Shown: positions 43,441-47,598 of the stretch, piece after piece
Numbering within the stretch: position 1 is the stretch's first letter
Layout: the number at the start of each line of letters is the position of its first letter
Source: Pseudomonadota bacterium
GTDB taxonomy: Bacteria > Planctomycetota > UBA8108 > UBA1146
Direction: 5' to 3'
Length of the DNA: 47,598 bases
Assembly (NCBI GenBank): GCA_017859655.1
Contig: JAFMMO010000003.1
Coordinates: forward strand, 1 to 47,598
Position numbers and translations under genes: made by a program
The notes under the pieces: model-generated
Databases searched by the model: none
What the model saw: only the letters and a program-made list of their open reading frames with translations
Told to the model about the DNA's origin: nothing

Positions 43441-43489
43441 TTCATGGGATGCGTGCGTGGGCACGCGTCTGAATCAGATACCCCATGAA
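43441..43489. repeat. Nested inverted repeats, possible three-way junction
   Basis: Outer 8-bp stem TTCATGGG (43441-43448) / CCCATGAA (43482-43489) encloses two smaller ones: GCGTGC-GTGG-GCACGC (43451-43466) and TCTGA-A-TCAGA (43468-43478, whose loop would open to at least three bases). Together a clover-like fold. Confidence 0.6.
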
Positions 43490-43500
43490 TGCTATGATTT

Positions 43501-43517
43501 GTTGAATACCGTTCAAC
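43501..43517. promoter_or_regulatory. Operator-like inverted repeat
   Basis: GTTGAA-TACCG-TTCAAC, perfect 6-bp arms with a 5-nt centre (16-17 bp footprint, one helical turn between arm centres), about 30 nt before the ATG at 43548. Fits a dimeric repressor site; the regulator is unknown. Confidence 0.4.
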
Positions 43518-43703
43518 TCGGTGGCGTGAGTTACACAAGAGGACATTATGGTCCGCTTGCGGTTCTCAGAGACTCTCCCGTCCGGATTGTCAGGAAACAG
43601 AACCCGCAGGAGCCCTGCTCGAGTCGTCTCCATGGTCGGAGCAACGCCGGTGAGCCGGTCCGCACGCCGGGTGAGGCGAACCGAAGAGAAGAAGAGTGTG
43701 CGG

Positions 43704-44333
43704 ATGCCCGATCTCGAGTTCGACTGGCGCACGGCGACGCGGCACCTTCGGGAGGTGGACCGACGGTTCTCCAGGGTCATCGAGTCACGACCCGAGCCGC
43801 TCGTTCCGCGGCGGCTCCGCTCTCCCCATGAGGCGCTCGTCCGATCGATCATCTACCAGCAGCTCTCGGGAAAGGCGGCGGGGACGATTCATCGCCGCCT
43901 CCTCGAGCTGTGTCCGGCGCGTCGCCCCACCCCCGCGGCGCTCCGGAGCCTCGATGACGAGGCGCTCCGAGGTGCGGGGATCTCGCGGGGGAAGATCCGA
44001 GCCCTCCGCGACCTGAGCGAGCGTTCGCTCGCGGGAGACGTCCCCGGCTACGCGGCCCTGAAACGGCTCTCGGATGAGGAGATCATCGAGCTCCTCACCC
44101 GGATCCACGGGGTCGGGAGGTGGACCGTGGAGATGCTCCTCATCTTCCAGCTCGGGCGCCCCGATGTCCTCCCCCTCGGCGATCTCGGGGTTCGCAAGGG
44201 GTTTGCCCGCCTCCGCGGGCGGGGGGGTGATGTCACCCCCGCCCAGCTCGCCCGGGCGTCGGCGAAGTGGCGACCCTATCGGACCGTCGCGAGCTGGTAC
44301 TGCTACCGAATCCTGGACCCGCCCACCACCTAG
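43704..44333 (+). CDS. AlkA-like DNA-3-methyladenine glycosylase
   Basis: 209 residues of the helix-hairpin-helix glycosylase family that removes alkylated purines from DNA. Seen: LVRSIIYQQLSGKAAGTIHRR (the QQ loop typical of AlkA), the HhH segment RIHGVGRWTVEMLLIF, and catalytic Asp160 in VLPLGDLGVRKG, followed by the ASAKWRPYRTVASWYCYR end that AlkA/Mag1 proteins share. I start at MPDLEFDWRTA because conserved sequence begins here; AGAGAAGAAGAG lies upstream. The frame stays open to an ATG at 43548 that has a good AGAGG site, which would add 52 Arg-rich residues with weak codon use; this longer form cannot be excluded. Confidence 0.85.
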   Translation: MPDLEFDWRTATRHLREVDRRFSRVIESRPEPLVPRRLRSPHEALVRSIIYQQLSGKAAGTIHRRLLELCPARRPTPAALRSLDDEALRGAGISRGKIRALRDLSERSLAGDVPGYAALKRLSDEEIIELLTRIHGVGRWTVEMLLIFQLGRPDVLPLGDLGVRKGFARLRGRGGDVTPAQLARASAKWRPYRTVASWYCYRILDPPTT

Positions 44334-44562
44334 CCCTCTCCCGCTCGCTCCGACGCCTCCCCCGGGATCTCGCAGGAAGGGTCGATTCCGAGCCTTCTGG
44401 GACCGATAGATGGGAGATGGCCCCGCGCGAACGGAGCGCCGAGGGTCTCAATGTCCCGAGATTCCCCCCGGCGATCCCGTGGATCGCTATCGTCGGGGTC
44501 TCGGATCCCGGACCGGGGGAACGCTTTCCTCCGACCGACTGCGTGAAACGGGGCTCAGTTCG
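44334..44562. other. 229-nt spacer, nothing recognised
   Basis: Between the glycosylase and the SNF2 gene. In the helicase frame it is open from an ATG at 44410, but codon use (many A/T third positions) argues against coding. No terminator-like hairpin or promoter boxes that I would defend. Confidence 0.35.
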
Positions 44563-47500
44563 TTGAGCGATACGACCCTGACCGTCTCCGATGAGGAGTT
44601 CTCGCCCGGCAACCGCCGGCGCGGGGACGCGCTTCATCGACAGGGCCGCGTCTCGATCGAGAAGCGGAGCGACTCCCAGCTCTGCGCCCGCGTCCGCGCC
44701 ACCCCCCACGCCGAAGTGGTCCTCACCCTCGACGGGGCGACGATCACCTCCCAGGACTGCACCTGCTCCGATGCGGAGAGCAACGGCGAGTGCGCTCACA
44801 TCTGGGCCACGATCCGGGAGGCGAACCGCGGCGCGGACGCCGGCTGGCGCGGGAACCTCGCCCCCCGGCGGGGACCGATCCCGATTCCCGGCGCCACGAC
44901 GCGGAGCTCCCTCTCCTCTCCGCGGGAGGAGCCGGACTGGAAGACCTACCTCGAGCGCCTCCAGCGACTGGTCGGGCTCGACCGAGGACCCCGGTGGCCT
45001 CGCAGCGTGACCGGCGAGACCCAGCTCCTCTTCTGGCTCAGCTGCGCTCGCCTCGATCGCACCTACGGAGACCCGGCGGTCGCGGTGATCGAGAGACGCA
45101 GGACGAGGACGGGCTGGGGGGAGCCGCGCCCCTTCCAGCTGAACGAGCGCTCCCTCGAGCAGGTCCTCGGTGGGCTCGATCTCCAGCTCCTCGAGCTGCT
45201 CCTGCCGTTCACCGGCAGCTCCACCCCGTGGGCGGCGAGGGCTCGTGCCTTCAGTCAGGCTCCGATCACCCTCCCCGGCCGGGCGGGAGCGGAGGTCCTC
45301 GGGATGCTCGCTCGCTCCGGGCGACTCCTCCCTCGGGAGCGCATCCCCGAGGAGTTCCCGCCGATCGGGATCGACCCGGATCCCTGGCGATTCTCCTTCC
45401 GCATCGTCGATGCGAAGGGGAAGCGAGGGAAGCACACCCTCGCCGCGAGCTTCCACCGCCAGAGTTCGGGCGAGCAGCGCGCCACCCTCGAGGAGGCCAC
45501 CCTCGTCACTCCTGCCGGGTGGGTCCTCGTCCGGGGGCAGCTCTCCCCCTACGAGAATCCGGAGGACGGCGCGTGGATCCGCGCGCTCAGCATGTCCCCT
45601 CCGGAGATCCCCTCCGCCGATGTCGCGGCCTTCTGCGAGGGCATCCTCGCGGAGAACCCGGGGGCCCCGTTCGAGCCGCCGGAGGGAGTCGCCCTCGCGA
45701 TCGAGAGGCGGACCCCTCGCCCCCACCTCGTCATTCGCCGCACGAGCGGTCCCCGTCGAGGCACGAGCACGCTCACCGCGAGCCTCACCTTCGAGTATGG
45801 AGGGAGCGCGGTCCTCTCTCCCGACGACGAGGCGGAGTCGGTGCGCGACGGCGACCGGATCGTGCCCCGGGACATGGAGCTCGAGCGGAGCCTCGTGCAG
45901 GAGCTCCTCTCCCTCGGCCCGCGCCGCAGCACCCAGAGCGAGTCATTCTCCGAGCTGACGATCCCCGCGGGTCGCCTCCCCAGCGTGATCGAGACCCTCC
46001 TGTCCCGGGAGTGGCGCGTCACCTCCGAGGGGAAGATCCACCGCCCCGCGAGCGAGTTCGATGTGAAGATCCGGAGCGGGATCGACTGGCTGGATCTGAG
46101 CGGGAGCGTCGACTTCGAGGGGCACTCGGTACCCTTCCCTCGCCTGCTCGCGGCGGTGCAGGGGGGGAGTCGAACGATCGAGCTCGACGATGGGAGCTTC
46201 GGGATCCTGTCGGGAGAGTGGCTGCGCCGCTCGGGGATGCTCGCGGAGTTCGGCGAGGTCGAGAACGGAGAGGTGCGGTTCCGGCCGAGTCAGGCCTGGG
46301 TCCTCGACACTCTGCTCGAAGGCGTGCCGAACGTGGATGTCGATGCGGAGTTCGCCCGACTTCGGGAGCGCCTCCGGGCCTTCGAGGGGGTCGAGCCCCG
46401 GGAGGAGCCGGCGAGCTTCACCGGAGAGCTCCGCCCCTACCAGCGGGAGGCGCTCGGCTGGCTCGACTTCCTGCGGGAGTACTCCCTCGGGGGCTGCCTC
46501 GCGGACGACATGGGTCTGGGGAAGACGGTCCAGGTGATCGCCCATCTCGAGCGTCTCCGCTCCGAGGGACGCCTCGAGAAGCCCGTCCTCGTCGTGGCGC
46601 CGCGCAGCGTGGTCGAGCATTGGAAGCGAGAGTCCCATCGCTTCGCCCCGGAGCTGAGCGTCATCGATGTGTCGGGTCCCGACCGGGATGAACTGCGCGC
46701 GGGGATCTCGAAGGCGAATCTCGTCCTCATCACCTACGGGATTCTCCGCATGGACATCCGGCATCTGCGGGAGGTCCAGTTCGACACCGTCATCCTCGAC
46801 GAGGCCCAGGCGATCAAGAACGCGCGAAGCCAGACCGCCAAGGCGGCGCGACTGATCCGCGCGGACCATCGCCTCGCCCTCAGCGGAACCCCCATCGAGA
46901 ACCACCTCGGAGAGCTCTGGTCCCTCTTCGAGTTCCTCCAGCCGGGGATGCTCGGGCGGGCCTCACGCTTCGGCCGCCTGACCCAGGCGGGGCTCGACGA
47001 GCCCGCGAGCGACGACGACGACGAGCTCGAGAGCGACGGGGAGGAGAGCGTGGCGCCCGATGGGCGGCGCCGTCACTCGGGGATCGAGCTCCTCGCCCGA
47101 GCGGTCCGACCCTTCATCCTGCGGCGGACGAAGGGGCAGGTCGCCACCGACCTGCCGGAGCGGACCGAGCTCACCATCCGATGCGATCTCGAGCCGGAGC
47201 AGCGCACCCTCTACGAGGAGCTCGCGGAGCACTACCGAGCCTCGCTGCTCCCGGCGGTGCAGGACGGGGCGATCGGCTCGATGAAGATGCAGGTGATCCA
47301 GGCGCTGCTGAGACTGCGGCAGGCGGCCTGCCATCCCGGCCTCATCGACCCGGCGCTGAAGTCGGGGACCAGCGGCAAGCTGGAGACGATCGTCGAGCGG
47401 ATCGAGGAGCTCCGGGAAGAGGGGCACCGCTGCCTCGTCTTCTCGCAGTTCACCACCTTCCTCGGCATCGTCCGCGAGCGGCTCGACGCGAAGAAGATCC

Positions 47501-47598
47501 CCTACGAGTACCTGGACGGTCGGACACGGCGGCGGCAGGAGGTCGTCGACCGCTTCCAGGAGGACGGTCAGGGCGTCGCGTTCCTGATCTCCCTCAAG
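44563..47598 (+). CDS. SWIM zinc-finger SNF2-family helicase (partial, runs off the window)
   Basis: At least 1012 residues; the 3' end lies beyond the window. N-terminal SWIM zinc finger with CTC-x8-CAH (Cys66, Cys68, Cys77, His79), then a 500-residue middle region with a DUF3670/SNF2_N-assoc-like character, then a SNF2 ATPase: motif I ADDMGLGKT (647-655), DEAQ at 746-749 in VILDEAQAIKN, motif III ALSGTPIENH, an acidic insert DEPASDDDDELESDGEE between the lobes, FILRRTKGQVATDLPERTE, and the second lobe up to CLVFSQFTTF and AFLISLK, where it stops. Usually AGGTGLNL and about 80-100 residues follow. Such proteins are ATP-dependent DNA translocases. TTG start chosen because SWIM homology begins there (TLTVSDEEFSPGNRRRG); the ATG at 44410 is an alternative. 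Confidence 0.88.
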   Translation, partial: MSDTTLTVSDEEFSPGNRRRGDALHRQGRVSIEKRSDSQLCARVRATPHAEVVLTLDGATITSQDCTCSDAESNGECAHIWATIREANRGADAGWRGNLAPRRGPIPIPGATTRSSLSSPREEPDWKTYLERLQRLVGLDRGPRWPRSVTGETQLLFWLSCARLDRTYGDPAVAVIERRRTRTGWGEPRPFQLNERSLEQVLGGLDLQLLELLLPFTGSSTPWAARARAFSQAPITLPGRAGAEVLGMLARSGRLLPRERIPEEFPPIGIDPDPWRFSFRIVDAKGKRGKHTLAASFHRQSSGEQRATLEEATLVTPAGWVLVRGQLSPYENPEDGAWIRALSMSPPEIPSADVAAFCEGILAENPGAPFEPPEGVALAIERRTPRPHLVIRRTSGPRRGTSTLTASLTFEYGGSAVLSPDDEAESVRDGDRIVPRDMELERSLVQELLSLGPRRSTQSESFSELTIPAGRLPSVIETLLSREWRVTSEGKIHRPASEFDVKIRSGIDWLDLSGSVDFEGHSVPFPRLLAAVQGGSRTIELDDGSFGILSGEWLRRSGMLAEFGEVENGEVRFRPSQAWVLDTLLEGVPNVDVDAEFARLRERLRAFEGVEPREEPASFTGELRPYQREALGWLDFLREYSLGGCLADDMGLGKTVQVIAHLERLRSEGRLEKPVLVVAPRSVVEHWKRESHRFAPELSVIDVSGPDRDELRAGISKANLVLITYGILRMDIRHLREVQFDTVILDEAQAIKNARSQTAKAARLIRADHRLALSGTPIENHLGELWSLFEFLQPGMLGRASRFGRLTQAGLDEPASDDDDELESDGEESVAPDGRRRHSGIELLARAVRPFILRRTKGQVATDLPERTELTIRCDLEPEQRTLYEELAEHYRASLLPAVQDGAIGSMKMQVIQALLRLRQAACHPGLIDPALKSGTSGKLETIVERIEELREEGHRCLVFSQFTTFLGIVRERLDAKKIPYEYLDGRTRRRQEVVDRFQEDGQGVAFLISLK

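Larger units (their letters stand above)
43203..43703. other. 501-nt divergent intergenic region with several inverted repeats
   Basis: AT-richer region between the secreted-protein gene (minus) and the glycosylase gene (plus). Inverted repeats: GGGATG-AAAGA-CATCCC (43310-43326), CGCTTC-GCGG-GAAGCG (43358-43373), a nested set at 43441-43489, and GTTGAA-TACCG-TTCAAC (43501-43517). Both promoters should be here; no confident boxes. From 43548 to 43703 the plus-strand frame is open and joins the glycosylase gene, but its third-position GC is well below that of the genes. Confidence 0.5.

Noticed and set aside
43501..43517. Resemblance to integron attC core sites (GTTRRRY and RYYYAAC)
   Set aside because: The order is wrong (GTTGAAT first, GTTCAAC second), there is no spaced second pair and no integrase; a plain palindrome explains it.
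1..47598. tRNA genes, CRISPR arrays, insertion sequences, prophage genes
   Set aside because: No cloverleaf with a T-loop, no spaced direct repeats, and no transposase, integrase or phage structural motif was seen on either strand.

Overview
This window is a very GC-rich (about 70 % by eye) chromosomal segment of a free-living Gram-negative bacterium, carrying about 31 protein genes, no RNA genes that I can recognise, no CRISPR array and no clear mobile element. A MacA/TolC-type envelope export system, several Sec-secreted proteins and a secreted FG-GAP protein ending in a Planctomycete-style dockerin-like repeat pair (GDAHPDGRIDITDAVRLL, then DANADGAVDLSDPLHLL followed by a proline run and PYPQCG) point to Planctomycetota or a related deep lineage. 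Acidobacteriota, Myxococcota or Eisenbacteria-like lineages are not excluded. There is no marker gene that fixes the phylum.

Layout. From 73 to 29155 every gene is on the minus strand, so read right to left: PrsW protease, rhomboid-like membrane protein, OPT transporter and DinB protein (one tightly coupled operon); a VKOR-DsbA fusion; tolC-macA-macB export operon; a deaminase-superfamily protein; the FG-GAP/dockerin-like protein; glnE; phoB-phoR; lhr; an SDR oxidoreductase; clpS (with an apparent frameshift near its 5' end); and a GH95 fucosidase. From 29319 strands alternate: VIT1/CCC1 transporter and a DUF4932-type secreted metalloprotease (+); RlmI-like methyltransferase, HAD phosphatase and SEC-C protein (-); a membrane-anchored pseudo-receiver (+); cardiolipin synthase (-); an RRM RNA-binding protein with a strong terminator, an S9 peptidase and an aminotransferase (+); a secreted protein of unknown family (-); an AlkA-like glycosylase and a SWIM-SNF2 helicase that runs off the right end (+).

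How genes work together. The clearest functional units are the tolC-macA-macB tripartite exporter (three successive 4-nt start/stop overlaps), the phosphate-type two-component pair phoB-phoR, and the PrsW/rhomboid-like/OPT/DinB operon, whose coupling of a membrane protease with a peptide-type transporter has no assigned function. Many starts are GTG or TTG and share a stereotyped leader, a GGAG-type Shine-Dalgarno followed by CCC directly before the start codon. Most long open frames antisense to these genes are mirror frames produced by the high GC.
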